Shown here piece after piece: positions 20,266 to 29,099 of a stretch of DNA of 64,000 nt. Each line of letters begins with the position of its first letter. Within the stretch, counting starts at the first letter, position 1. The stretch is taken from contig NZ_JAGPYQ010000001.1 of assembly GCF_018070025.1 (NCBI RefSeq), positions 496,001-560,000 on the forward strand, written 5' to 3'. The position numbers and the translations under genes are program-made. The stretch comes from Streptomyces liliiviolaceus (GTDB lineage: Bacteria > Actinomycetota > Actinomycetes > Streptomycetales > Streptomycetaceae). The notes beneath the pieces are model-generated. The model searched no databases. It was given only the letters and a program-made list of their open reading frames with translations, and was not told where the DNA came from.

Positions 20266-21768
20266 ATGGCGTCCAGCCTGACGAAGGACTCGGCCTCTCC
20301 GGGCACCCCCGGTTCCGGATACGAGCAGACCTTCTTCGGCCACCCCCGCGGACTGGCCACACTCTTCATGACCGAGATGTGGGAGAGGTTCTCCTACTAC
20401 GGCATGCGGGCCCTGCTCCCGCTCTATCTGGTCGCCCCCGGCGGCCTGCACATGAGCGCGACCACCGCGACCGCGATCTACTCGGTGTACCTGTCGCTCG
20501 TGTACCTGCTCGCCCTCCCCGGCGGCTGGTTCGCGGACCGCGTGCTCGGCCCCCGCAAGACCGTCGCCGTCGCGGGACTGGTCATCATGCTGGGCCATCT
20601 GACGCTGGCCCTGCCCTCGTCCGGCACCTTCTTCGCGGGCCTCGGTCTGGTCGCGATCGGCTCGGGTCTGCTGAAGGCCAACATCTCGACGATGGTCGGC
20701 CACCTCTACAAGGGCCCGGACGACCCGCGCCGCGACGGCGGCTTCACCGTCTTCTACATCGGCATCAACCTGGGCGCCTTCGCCGCCCCGCTGGTGATCG
20801 GCACCGTCGGCGAGAAGGTGAACTGGCACCTGGGCTTCGCGCTCGCCGCGCTCGGCATGGCGCTGGGCCTGGCGCAGTTCCTGATGGGCCGCCGCCACCT
20901 CGACGCGCGTTCCGACGTCGTCCCGACGCCGATGTCCGCCGAGGAGAAGTCCTCGACCCTACGCAAGGGTCTGCTGTGGCTGGCCGTCGCCGCGGTCTTC
21001 TACGCCGCCGTCGGCCTCTCCGGCCACTACACGCTGAACTGGATCATGGTCCCGCTCGCTCTGATCGGCCTGATCATCCCGGTCTGGGTGATCGCCAGGA
21101 TCAAGCGCGACAAGTCGCTGGACCAGGTCGAGCAGTCGCGGATGTCGGCGTACATCTGGTTCTTCGTCGCCGCGGCCGTCTTCTGGATGATCTACGACCA
21201 GGGCGGCTCCACGCTGTCGATCTTCGCCGAGTCGTCGGCCGAGAACAGCGTCTTCGGCTGGACCTTCCCGGTGTCCTGGTACCAGTCGGTCAACCCGGTC
21301 ATGATCATGGCGCTCGCCCCGGTCTTCGCCTGGGCGTGGCTGGCGCTGAACCGGGCCGGCCGCGAGCCGAGCACGATCGTGAAGTTCGCGTCCGGTCTGG
21401 TCCTGGTCGGTGCCTCGTTCTTCCTCTTCCTGGCCCCGCTGTCGATCGCCGAGGGCGGTCACAAGGCCGCCGCGCTGTGGCTGGTCGCCATCTACTTCGT
21501 CCAGACCGTCGGTGAACTGGCCCTCTCCCCGGTCGGCCTCTCCGTCACCACGAAGATGGCCCCCGCGAAGTACGCCTCCCAGATGATGGGCGTCTGGTTC
21601 CTGGCCGTCACGGCCGGCGACGCGACGACCGCGCTGCTGTCCATCGCGGGCGTCGACCTGAACGGCATGGGGATCGTGGCCCTGGAGGCCACGCTCGCGG
21701 TGGTCGCGGGCGCGGCGATCTTCATGTACCGCAACAAGGTCAAGTCCTTGATGGGCAACGTGAACTAG
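20266..21768 (+). CDS. POT/PTR family proton-dependent oligopeptide transporter
   Basis: 500 aa, about 12-14 membrane segments. The family signature FFGHPRGLATLFMTEMWERFSYYGMR region is present (residues about 24-47, with the ExxERFxYY motif), and the second POT motif lies around FYIGINLGAF (about 165). It imports di- and tripeptides with protons across the cytoplasmic membrane. ATG 20266 has AAGGA 6 nt upstream. A longer in-frame start at 20065 exists but would add a non-conserved Arg/Pro-rich stretch. Confidence 0.93.
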   Translation: MASSLTKDSASPGTPGSGYEQTFFGHPRGLATLFMTEMWERFSYYGMRALLPLYLVAPGGLHMSATTATAIYSVYLSLVYLLALPGGWFADRVLGPRKTVAVAGLVIMLGHLTLALPSSGTFFAGLGLVAIGSGLLKANISTMVGHLYKGPDDPRRDGGFTVFYIGINLGAFAAPLVIGTVGEKVNWHLGFALAALGMALGLAQFLMGRRHLDARSDVVPTPMSAEEKSSTLRKGLLWLAVAAVFYAAVGLSGHYTLNWIMVPLALIGLIIPVWVIARIKRDKSLDQVEQSRMSAYIWFFVAAAVFWMIYDQGGSTLSIFAESSAENSVFGWTFPVSWYQSVNPVMIMALAPVFAWAWLALNRAGREPSTIVKFASGLVLVGASFFLFLAPLSIAEGGHKAAALWLVAIYFVQTVGELALSPVGLSVTTKMAPAKYASQMMGVWFLAVTAGDATTALLSIAGVDLNGMGIVALEATLAVVAGAAIFMYRNKVKSLMGNVN

Positions 21769-21785
21769 CCGCTCCGCCAAAGACG

Positions 21786-21847
21786 AAAGATTGCGCCGTT
21801 CCCCGCGCCCCCAGATATCTGGGGGCGCGGGGAACGGCGCAATCTTT
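21786..21847. repeat. 62-bp perfect palindrome
   Basis: Arms of 31 bp meet at AGAT/ATCT (centre 21816/21817) with no mismatch. Each arm holds one inverted copy of the GC-rich repeat core. It lies 17 bp after the transporter stop, between convergent genes, so it may serve as a bidirectional terminator. A further repeat copy follows at 21850-21895. Confidence 0.9.
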
Positions 21848-21905
21848 TAGGGGCGCGGGGAACTGCGCGGCCAGCCACAGCGGACCCGCAGCCGACCCAC
21901 GCACC

Positions 21906-23279
21906 TCACCCCCGCCGCCCCCGGGGCATAAAGGTGAACACGGCGCCACCCAGCAGCACCGCCGTCCCCGCCACAAGCCCGAGCGCCCGCAACCCCCCAC
22001 CGTCATCGCTACCGGTGTCAGCGAGCCCACCCCCGGAACCAGAGGCACTCCCCCCGGACCCGGATCCAGACGCACTGCCCCCGGCGGAGCCACTCCCCCC
22101 GGCCGCCCCACCAGGCTGCGCGGACGTGTCCAACGTCAAGGACACCGCGGTCTTCGTAGGCGTGCACGTGGTCGTCGTCCCGAGCGCCTTCACCGTCAGC
22201 ACGCCCGGCGACAGCGTCGACTCCCCGTCCGCGCCCGGCTTGTACGTACCGGTCATGTCGGAGATCACCATGGGATCCCCGGACTTGATGGCCTCGGCGT
22301 TGGTCGGCCCCTCGACCGCCACCGTGCCCTTGTCGGCGCCGCCCAGCACGACCTCCATGGACGGCTTGACGGAGTCGGCCGGGATGTCGGCGGGGCTGTC
22401 CATCACGGACCCCTTGAACTGGACGGTGAGGTCGTAACTCCCGCCGTTCTTCTTGGCGTTGATCTGCACGGGCGAGGTCGCGTTCTTGTCCCCGATCGGT
22501 GTCTTGCACGCGTAGGGGATGTCGACGGCCTTGCCGGTGAAGTCGGTCTGTTCCTCACCACCGCCGGTGCTGCCGCCCGTGTCACCGCCCCCGGCGTCAC
22601 CACCGGTGTCACCCCCGGTGTCGCCTCCGGTCGTGTCCCCCGGCGGCGTGGGTGTCGGACTCGTCGGATCGGGCGACTCGGGAGGCGGGTCCCCGTCCCC
22701 CGCGGTGACCTTGATCGTCGCGGCGGGCTGCACCGTCTCCGTGGGCGCGCACTTGGTGTCCGTGGACATGACGTTGATGGCGTACGCGTCCGGTGTCAGC
22801 GTCACCTCGCCGGCCGCCGTCAGTTTCAGTTTGCCCTTCATGTCGGACAGGATCATCGCCCCGCCCTTGGGGATCGCCGGGTTCTCGCGCGCCCCCTGCA
22901 TCGCGACGGACGCGGTCTGCGCACCGGCCGCCTTGAGGGTGCCGGACGGCTGCACCGAGTCGGCGGGCAGGTCGATGAGGTCGGGGTTCTTGGACGCGGC
23001 CTGCGTGAACTTCCACACCACGTCGACCTCGTCGCCGACCTTCGCGGTGGCGGGCGCGCTGACCTCGACCTTGGTGGTGCCCTTGACCGTCGGCAGCCCG
23101 GAGACCGGAGGGGGTACGCAGTCGGTCGCGTAGGACACCTCGGCGGCCTGGGCGGGCGCCGCCGCCACCCCCAGCAGGACTCCCGCACCGCCGAGCATCA
23201 TCGCGACTCCGGCCGCACTCGCTCGCCGGCCGCCTCCGGACTTCGTCGGTCTCGGCCGGACTCTCCGTTGCGTACTCAC
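21906..23279 (-). CDS. Sortase-anchored surface protein with duplicated disulfide domain (LADTG)
   Basis: 457 aa from a GTG that overlaps the upstream stop (GTGA). An Arg-rich signal peptide ends near residue 45 (APAQA). Two copies of a domain of about 130 aa follow (about 48-195 and 255-395), each with a cysteine near its start and one near its end (for example YACKTPIGD and TTTTCTP), separated by a Pro/Thr/Gly/Asp-rich linker. The C-terminus has LADTG, a hydrophobic segment and GRRG, a class E sortase (LAxTG) anchor signal. The second domain is very close to that of the LPQTG protein at 25553. Function is unknown. It is the last gene of a four-gene operon. Confidence 0.85.
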   Translation of the reverse strand: MSTQRRVRPRPTKSGGGRRASAAGVAMMLGGAGVLLGVAAAPAQAAEVSYATDCVPPPVSGLPTVKGTTKVEVSAPATAKVGDEVDVVWKFTQAASKNPDLIDLPADSVQPSGTLKAAGAQTASVAMQGARENPAIPKGGAMILSDMKGKLKLTAAGEVTLTPDAYAINVMSTDTKCAPTETVQPAATIKVTAGDGDPPPESPDPTSPTPTPPGDTTGGDTGGDTGGDAGGGDTGGSTGGGEEQTDFTGKAVDIPYACKTPIGDKNATSPVQINAKKNGGSYDLTVQFKGSVMDSPADIPADSVKPSMEVVLGGADKGTVAVEGPTNAEAIKSGDPMVISDMTGTYKPGADGESTLSPGVLTVKALGTTTTCTPTKTAVSLTLDTSAQPGGAAGGSGSAGGSASGSGSGGSASGSGGGLADTGSDDGGGLRALGLVAGTAVLLGGAVFTFMPRGRRG

Positions 23280-24559
23280 GTGTTTCCCTTCCTGGTGGGG
23301 GTCGTCGGGGTGTTCTCGTGCGGTGCGGAGAGCTGGTCGGCCTCGGCGGCCCCGGGATCGGTGTCCGGGGTGAACCAGGGCAGAGCGGACTGCGTACGGG
23401 CCCCCGTACGCGTACCTGTGCCGGAACCGGAACCGAGGCCGGAACCGGGACCGAGGTCTGAGCCGGATCCGGCCGGGTCGTGGTCGTCGGCGGAGTCCCT
23501 GGAGGCGGGCGAAGGACGCAACTTCGGCATCCGCAGGGTGACTTCGGGCAGCCGCAGCCCCCCGCGCCGCACGCCGTGCGCGCCCCGACCGGGCCGCACA
23601 CTCCGTCCGCCTCTGCTGTCCCGGCCGCCCCGGCCGCTCCCGAAGCGTCCGGCGCGCTGGTTGGGCCCGCTCGGCCGTACCCGGTCCACCACGGCCATCC
23701 CGGTCCGGAACAGCGCGGCCGGTACGACGACGCAGACCAGGATCCAGAAGAGAGTCACGCCCCAGGGGCGGCCCACGCCCCACGGCTGCTCGGCGAGCAC
23801 CTTGCCGCCGAACTTCAGGGAGACCGTGTAGTCGCCGTGCGCACCGGCCGTCAGCTCCACCGGCAGGGAGATCCGTGCCTTCTTGCCGGGGCCGATGGTG
23901 CCGCGCCACTGGTGTTCCTCCCACTGCGGGGCGAACACGCCGTGCGAGGTGCCGACCTGGAACACCGGGTTCTTCACGGCGGTGGTGCCGACGTTGCCGA
24001 CGGTGAAGTCGAGCTTGCGGGACGGCGGCGCGCCGAACCAGGTGAGCAGACCGCTCGACCCGTCGAGCCGGGTGTCGGTGAGCACCGAGAGCCGCCCCGC
24101 GGTGTCCTCCTTGGGCAGCGGCTCGACCTCGTGTCCCGCGACCAGGAAGGGGGCGTCGGCCTCCGCCTTCGCGCCGGTGACGGTCGCGACATGGACCACG
24201 CAGGGGCACGGTACGGGAGGTTCGGTGACCGGCAGTTTCTTGCTGAACCGGCCCTTCGCGTCGGTGGTGACGGCACGTCCGTCCGCGTTGGCGCAGGAGT
24301 TGGTCCCGCCGATCACGCCCCGGTCGGTCGAGGACCGACCGCAGATGAGCATCATCAGCAGGGCGTTCGCCCGCCAGCCACTGCCGCTCACCGTGAGGGA
24401 ACCGCCCGTCCCCGCCTGCGACTTGGAGAGCTTCACCTGCGGTTTCTCCGCCGCCGAGGCAGCACCTCCCACCAGCGGGAACAGCACGAGCGCGAGCGCC
24501 ACGACCACCGCAGCCACGGCCGCCCGCCACCGACTCACCCCTTCAGCCGTGCCGCTCAC
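23276..24559 (-). CDS. Membrane-anchored Ig-like surface protein (neocarzinostatin-like fold)
   Basis: 427 aa, GTG start overlapping the upstream stop. A signal segment at about residues 10-33 is followed by a neocarzinostatin-like beta domain (about 37-130, with LTVSGSGW). A CARDB-like domain (about 150-265) precedes a transmembrane helix (about 270-295). A basic, low-complexity cytoplasmic tail of about 130 aa contains GSG repeats. It probably displays its beta domains outside the cell. No enzyme motif is visible. Position in the operon suggests it works with the flanking sortase substrates. Confidence 0.75.
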   Translation of the reverse strand: MSGTAEGVSRWRAAVAAVVVALALVLFPLVGGAASAAEKPQVKLSKSQAGTGGSLTVSGSGWRANALLMMLICGRSSTDRGVIGGTNSCANADGRAVTTDAKGRFSKKLPVTEPPVPCPCVVHVATVTGAKAEADAPFLVAGHEVEPLPKEDTAGRLSVLTDTRLDGSSGLLTWFGAPPSRKLDFTVGNVGTTAVKNPVFQVGTSHGVFAPQWEEHQWRGTIGPGKKARISLPVELTAGAHGDYTVSLKFGGKVLAEQPWGVGRPWGVTLFWILVCVVVPAALFRTGMAVVDRVRPSGPNQRAGRFGSGRGGRDSRGGRSVRPGRGAHGVRRGGLRLPEVTLRMPKLRPSPASRDSADDHDPAGSGSDLGPGSGLGSGSGTGTRTGARTQSALPWFTPDTDPGAAEADQLSAPHENTPTTPTRKGNT

Positions 24560-25515
24560 ATCACCGCTCCCGTCGACTCGACTTCCGTACGCGGCTCCCC
24601 GGCGGCCACGACCGGCCCAGGCCGCCCCGGCTGCCCCGACTGCCCCGGACGCCGTACGCGCCACACCCGCCGCACCCGTCGTACGAGCCACAGGGCGCCG
24701 CCCGTACACACCGCGAGCCCGGCCGCCGCGCCCGCGACCACCCCCGCCTTCGGTACGAACCACGCCTCCGCGGCGCCCTCGGCACGGGCCCCGCCCTCCG
24801 CCGTGACCGTCAGCTCGACGTCGACGCCGTCGAGGGCGGGCGGGTCGGGCCAGGGTTCGTCGAGCCGGACGCGGCGGCCGGGGAGCAGTTCGACGGGCAG
24901 GGTGCGCGGGGCCCTGTCGAGCACCGCGCCGAACAGCCCCTCGGCGCGTACGCCGAGCTTCGGGGTCAGCACGGTGGTGCCGCGGTTGACCAGTTCGTAG
25001 GAGATCCGGCCGTCGTGGATCCGCACGTGCTCGACCGTGAGCGCCGAGAGGGTCGGGCCGCCGACGCGCAGATGGACCCGTACGGCCGCGGTCCGGCCCC
25101 CGGCGCTCGCGAGGATCGCGCCGGGGTGGTCGCCGGGCGCGGTGTCCGCGGGGACGCTCACGGTGAAGGGCACCTCGGCGCGGGTGCGCGCGGGAATCCG
25201 TACCGTCCGTTCGGCGAAGGTGATCCAGGCGCCGGTGTCCTTGGCCCGCGCCCGTACGGAGGGCGTTCCGTCGCGGTCGTTGTCGGCGTCGGCGCCCCGG
25301 AGCCGTACCGTCAGGGGTTCTCCGCCGGGGTTGCGCACCGACACGGTGTCCTGGAGGACCGTGCCGGGCGCGCCCTCGGCGTAGAAGTACGGCCGGCCGT
25401 CCTGGATCCCGCCCGCCGAGGGCACGACGGACCAGTCGTCGTCGGCCACGGAGACCGGGGCGACGCCGAGCACGGTCACGGAGGCGAGGCAGAGGGCACG
25501 GACGGCGAACGGCAT
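24556..25515 (-). CDS. DUF916/WxLIP-like membrane-anchored extracellular protein
   Basis: 319 aa. Signal peptide (about residues 1-24), an Ig-like domain (about 30-135) with TVSVRNPGGEPLTVRL and the SVPADTAPGDHPGAIL turn typical of DUF916 (WxL-interacting) proteins, a second beta domain (about 140-245), one membrane helix (about 252-275) and a basic tail. In Firmicutes, DUF916 proteins sit in cell-surface-complex clusters beside small LPxTG proteins; here too, an LPQTG protein gene lies immediately upstream (37 bp). Family assignment is by motif only. Confidence 0.7.
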   Translation of the reverse strand: MPFAVRALCLASVTVLGVAPVSVADDDWSVVPSAGGIQDGRPYFYAEGAPGTVLQDTVSVRNPGGEPLTVRLRGADADNDRDGTPSVRARAKDTGAWITFAERTVRIPARTRAEVPFTVSVPADTAPGDHPGAILASAGGRTAAVRVHLRVGGPTLSALTVEHVRIHDGRISYELVNRGTTVLTPKLGVRAEGLFGAVLDRAPRTLPVELLPGRRVRLDEPWPDPPALDGVDVELTVTAEGGARAEGAAEAWFVPKAGVVAGAAAGLAVCTGGALWLVRRVRRVWRVRRPGQSGQPGRPGPVVAAGEPRTEVESTGAVM

Positions 25516-25552
25516 CGGCGGCTCCGTAGCAGAAGGGCTGGTGCGGGGCGGT

Positions 25553-26260
25553 TCAGCCGCGGGCCTGGTGGCGCCGGGTCAGCCACAGCACGCCGGCCGC
25601 GCCCGCCAGCAGGACGGTGCCGCCGAGTGTGCCGAGGGCGATCGCGGAGTCCTCGGGACCGGTCTGCGGCAGGTCCTCACCGCCGGCCGGGGCGTCCTGC
25701 GAGGAGCCGGTGGTGCCCGAGCCGCCCGTGGAGCCGCCGCCCGCCGCCGCGACGGTCAGGGTCAGCGAGGGCTTCGGGCTGTTGCCGGGCGTGCACGTGG
25801 TCGTCGTACCGAGGGCCTTGATGGTCAGCACGCCCGCGGTGAAGGTGACCTTGCCGCTGCCCTTCGGGGTGTACGTGCCGGTCAGATCGGTGATCTTGAT
25901 GGGGGTGTTGGCGGGGATCGCGGCCGGGTTCGGCGGGCCCTTGACCGCCACGGTGCCGCTGTCGGCGCCGCCGAGTTTGATGACCGCGCTCGGGTTCATC
26001 GCGCCCTTGCCCAGTTCTACGGGGCTGGACGAGACGCCCTTCTCGAAGGTCATCGTGAGCCGGTAGCCGCTGCCGCTCTTGACACTCTTGATGTCGATGG
26101 GCGAGACGGCCGACTTGTCACCGATAGGGGTTTTGCACTGGTAGTTGACGTCCACCACGTCGGCCCGGGCTGCGGGGGCGGCCATCAGCACCGCCGAGCC
26201 GGCCAGGGCCGCGGCGGACGCGAGCGCTGCGGTTCGTTTCTGGTACGTCCGGTATGACAC
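25553..26260 (-). CDS. Sortase-anchored surface protein (LPQTG)
   Basis: 235 aa. The signal peptide ends near residue 33 (AARA). One disulfide-type domain (about 36-165) begins with YQCKTPIGDK and ends with TTTTCTP, closely matching the second domain of the gene at 21906. A Gly/Ser-rich spacer is followed by LPQTG (about 195), a hydrophobic helix and RRHQARG, a complete cell-wall sorting signal. It is the first gene of the operon. No sortase gene lies in the window. Function is unknown. Confidence 0.85.
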   Translation of the reverse strand: MSYRTYQKRTAALASAAALAGSAVLMAAPAARADVVDVNYQCKTPIGDKSAVSPIDIKSVKSGSGYRLTMTFEKGVSSSPVELGKGAMNPSAVIKLGGADSGTVAVKGPPNPAAIPANTPIKITDLTGTYTPKGSGKVTFTAGVLTIKALGTTTTCTPGNSPKPSLTLTVAAAGGGSTGGSGTTGSSQDAPAGGEDLPQTGPEDSAIALGTLGGTVLLAGAAGVLWLTRRHQARG

Positions 26261-26583
26261 GGTCCCTCATTCCCGAAGGCGTTCCTGACACGGTTCCTGA
26301 CGGAACATCAGATCGGCCGTCAAGGTACGCCCGGCCCCTTGCCGAGGGAAGACAAAATGCGCACCGGATCCGTGAGGATCCAATGCGCACGGGGTGAGCG
26401 ACGGGGCCGGGGGTCAACTCGGGAAGGGCGTTCCAGGAGGGGCAGGTCCGAAGGACCGCCCCGTCAGGGGCGCGGGGAACTGCGCGACCAGCCCCCACCG
26501 GACCCGCACCCGAAAACACGCAGCCGACGCGGCCCACAGGGCACCGCACCGCACCTCACAAAGGGCAACGCCACGGCAAACGG
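26261..26583. repeat. Intergenic region with one GC-rich repeat copy
   Basis: No gene is visible. The promoter of the surface-protein operon must lie near 26265-26350. A repeat copy with core GGGGCGCGGGGAACTGCGCG lies at about 26466-26510, just past the stop of the ATPase gene. Confidence 0.6.
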
Positions 26584-27087
26584 CTACGCCGGCGCACCCA
26601 ACTCCGCCCAGACCGTCTTCCCGGCAACCCCCTCCGCCCGGATCACACCCCAGTCCAGACACAGCCGCTGCACGATGAACATCCCGTGCCCACCGGGCCG
26701 CCCGGCCCGATGCGGCGTCCGCGGCGCGGGCTGACCGGCCCCACGGTCGGACACCTCGATCCGCAGCACCTTGTTCTCGCAGGAGATCCAGAGCTCGTCC
26801 GGACCCTCCGCATGCAGGCACGCGTTGGTGACGAGTTCGGAGACGACCAGCAGCACATCCTCCGCCGCGGCCCGCCGATCGGCGGTGGCCGCGGGCAGCC
26901 ACCCCCACTCGTACAGCGCCTGCCGCGCGAAGTCACGGGCGAGCGGAACGACCCCGCTCTCGCCGTCGAAGCTCAGCCGGCGGGCATGACGCCCGGGGGG
27001 CGTACCGCCCGGAGACGCCCCGGAAGCGCCGCCGTCGCCCGATTCAGGGCCGCGGTCGCCCGGCGAGTAAGGCCGGGTGGTGCTCAT
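26584..27087 (-). CDS. Anti-sigma-factor-like ATP-binding protein (RsbW family)
   Basis: 167 aa GHKL ATPase. N-box ELVTNACLHA is at about residues 85-94, G1 box SDRGAGQ near 113 and G2 region GGHGMFIVQR near 130. A disordered N-terminus of about 35 aa precedes the domain. Such proteins bind and inhibit SigB-type sigma factors and phosphorylate STAS antagonists. With the STAS protein and sigma gene next door, it may be the PrsI-type regulator of SigI, but that is by position only. Confidence 0.82.
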   Translation of the reverse strand: MSTTRPYSPGDRGPESGDGGASGASPGGTPPGRHARRLSFDGESGVVPLARDFARQALYEWGWLPAATADRRAAAEDVLLVVSELVTNACLHAEGPDELWISCENKVLRIEVSDRGAGQPAPRTPHRAGRPGGHGMFIVQRLCLDWGVIRAEGVAGKTVWAELGAPA

Positions 27088-27411
27088 CAGCGCTTCACCT
27101 CACCGATTCACCAGTTCACGATTCAAGACTCAGTTCTCAGCACATTCAGCACACGCGGCGCACTCGGAAAGCTCGGGACACTCGGGCTCCGGGAGTGGTC
27201 CGGGACTGCCGCGCACTTGCCGTTCGGTCCGTTGACATATTCAGGATGTCTCCTGCCCGACCGAACCGCCGGAACACCCACTTGTTCGGTACGGATGACG
27301 AGACTCCGCCATCCTGCGGACCACGTCGATCACACCGACCGCGTAGACCACGTCGATCACACCGAGGGCGACCTGGACACAACTGTGCCGCAGGACGACA
27401 CCTCGGGGCGA
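27088..27411. other. Intergenic region with a 20-bp direct repeat
   Basis: 324 bp without a gene between the ATPase and STAS genes. It holds two identical 20-bp direct repeats (27319-27338 and 27346-27365; GACCACGTCGATCACACCGA) with a 27-bp period, and a TTGACA at 27231-27236 on the plus strand. Promoter elements for the minus-strand ATPase gene are not obvious. Confidence 0.5.
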
Positions 27412-27882
27412 CTAGTCACCCCGATCGGCCGCGGGCCGGTCGGCGCCGCCCTCGCCCGCCGCCGCGGAACCGTCCACCGCGGAGCCGTCCGCCGCGGAGT
27501 CACCTGCCCCGCTCTTGTCGTCCAATGCCGCTTCCAGCGTGTCGTGCACGGTGAAGACGGCCTCCGCCCCGGTGATCTCGAAGACCCGGGCCACCACCGG
27601 CAGCATTCCTGCCAGGTGGACCCCGCCACCGGCGGCCTCGGCGCGCAGCCGAGCACCGAGAAGGACGTTCAGTCCGGTGGAGTCGCAGAACTCCAACCGT
27701 GAACAGTCCACGACGAGACGCACGAACCCGCGGTCGAGGCAGTCCTCGACCGGTTCGCGCAGAAGATCCGCCGTATGGTGATCCAGCTCACCCGCCGGGG
27801 TGACGACGGCACTAGTGCCCTCTTCTCGCACCTCGACCAGAAGCCGGCCCGACTGTGCGCTGCCGACCGTCCCGCGGTCCAT
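27412..27882 (-). CDS. STAS-domain anti-sigma factor antagonist
   Basis: 156 aa from ATG 27882 with a purine-rich ribosome-binding site. STAS domain at about residues 12-110, with the phosphorylatable serine in FCDSTGLNVL (about 69). The C-terminal about 35 aa is rich in Ala, Asp and Gly. It would release a sigma factor by binding its ATPase inhibitor when dephosphorylated. It is divergent from the sigma gene; it is the likely ArsI-type partner of SigI. Confidence 0.88.
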   Translation of the reverse strand: MDRGTVGSAQSGRLLVEVREEGTSAVVTPAGELDHHTADLLREPVEDCLDRGFVRLVVDCSRLEFCDSTGLNVLLGARLRAEAAGGGVHLAGMLPVVARVFEITGAEAVFTVHDTLEAALDDKSGAGDSAADGSAVDGSAAAGEGGADRPAADRGD

Positions 27883-28133
27883 GCCGTCTCTCTCTTCCGA
27901 CCGATGTGGTTGTTCGTTGACGCACTCGAACCCTACGCCTTCCCTGCACACTCTGACACCCGAACAACCGCCAAGAATCGGACATTTCACCGCAAAACTC
28001 ACTTGCGGGCGAGTCACGAAAGCGGGTAGGGCTAGTAGAGACAGTTTTCGACACGGCCGGCTTTGGAGGCGCCGCACACCGCAGTGCACGTATTGGCATC
28101 GGCAGCCATATGCCGAGAACGATGGAGGACATC

Positions 28134-29033
28134 ATGTCACCCCGGCTCGACGCATCGCAGGCCCAGAGGGCGACGTCGACACGCCCTCTGGACGAACTGG
28201 AAGAAGAGTCCGCCGACGAGAACGCCGGCCTCGCCGGGCTTCCCGAGATCCCCCCGTTCGCGGAGGTGGGCCCGGTAGACGCGCGAGCGCTCTCCAAGAC
28301 CCTCTTCGAGCGGCTTGAGTCGCTGGAGGAAGGCACCTCCGAGTACTCGTACGTCCGCAACACTCTGGTCGAACTCAACCTCGCCCTGGTCAAGTTCGCC
28401 GCCTCCCGGTTCCGCTCCCGCAGTGAGCCGATGGAAGACATCATCCAGGTCGGCACGATAGGCCTGATCAAGGCGATCGACCGCTTCGAACTCAGCCGCG
28501 GCGTCGAGTTCCCCACTTTCGCGATGCCGACCATCGTCGGCGAGATCAAGCGCTTCTTCCGTGACACGTCATGGTCCGTGCGCGTACCGCGAAGGCTGCA
28601 GGAGCTCCGCCTCGACCTGGCCAAGGCGGGCGACGAACTCGCACAGCAACTGGACCGCGCTCCGACGGTGGGAGAGCTGGCGGAGCGTCTGGGGCTGTCG
28701 AACGACGAGGTCGTCGAGGGCATGGCGGCGTCCAACGCCTACACGGCCAGCTCACTGGACGCCCAGCCCGAGGAGGACGACTCCGAGGGCGCGCTGGCGG
28801 ACCGGATCGGTTACGAGGACCACGGGCTCGAAGGCATCGAGTACGTGGAGTCGCTGAAACCGCTGATCGCCGAACTTCCGCACCGCGACCGGCAGATCCT
28901 GTCGCTGCGCTTCGTCGCCAATCTGACTCAGTCGGAGATCGGCGAGGAACTGGGCATCTCGCAGATGCACGTGTCGCGACTGCTGTCGCGGACGCTGGTG
29001 CGTCTGCGAAGGGGTCTGACTGTCGAAGAGTGA
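28134..29033 (+). CDS. SigB/SigF-family RNA polymerase sigma factor (probable SigI)
   Basis: 299 aa. Region 2 is at about residues 80-150 (IIQVGTIGLIKAIDRFE), region 3 at 160-230 and region 4 at 240-292 (SEIGEELGISQMHVSRLLSR). It is one of the stress/sporulation sigma factors of the SigB/F class. GGAGG precedes ATG 28134; an in-frame ATG at 28110 lacks one. Neighbouring STAS and ATPase genes and the hut genes beyond match the sigI locus of S. coelicolor as I recall it, hence the tentative name. Confidence 0.9.
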   Translation: MSPRLDASQAQRATSTRPLDELEEESADENAGLAGLPEIPPFAEVGPVDARALSKTLFERLESLEEGTSEYSYVRNTLVELNLALVKFAASRFRSRSEPMEDIIQVGTIGLIKAIDRFELSRGVEFPTFAMPTIVGEIKRFFRDTSWSVRVPRRLQELRLDLAKAGDELAQQLDRAPTVGELAERLGLSNDEVVEGMAASNAYTASSLDAQPEEDDSEGALADRIGYEDHGLEGIEYVESLKPLIAELPHRDRQILSLRFVANLTQSEIGEELGISQMHVSRLLSRTLVRLRRGLTVEE

Positions 29034-29055
29034 CACCTTCGCCGTAGCAGGACAC

Positions 29056-29094
29056 GCGCGGGGCCGAGCCGGACAGACCGGCCCGGCCCCGCGC
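29056..29094. terminator. Hairpin terminator after the sigma gene
   Basis: GCGCGGGGCCG and CGGCCCCGCGC arms around a 17-base loop, 23 bp after the stop codon. Confidence 0.75.
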
Positions 29095-29099
29095 TTTCC

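Noticed and set aside
21906..24530. One very long surface protein of 874 codons
   Set aside because: Only the part downstream of the GTG at 23279 has a signal peptide and repeated domains; the upstream part is a shadow of the overlapping gene at 23276-24559.
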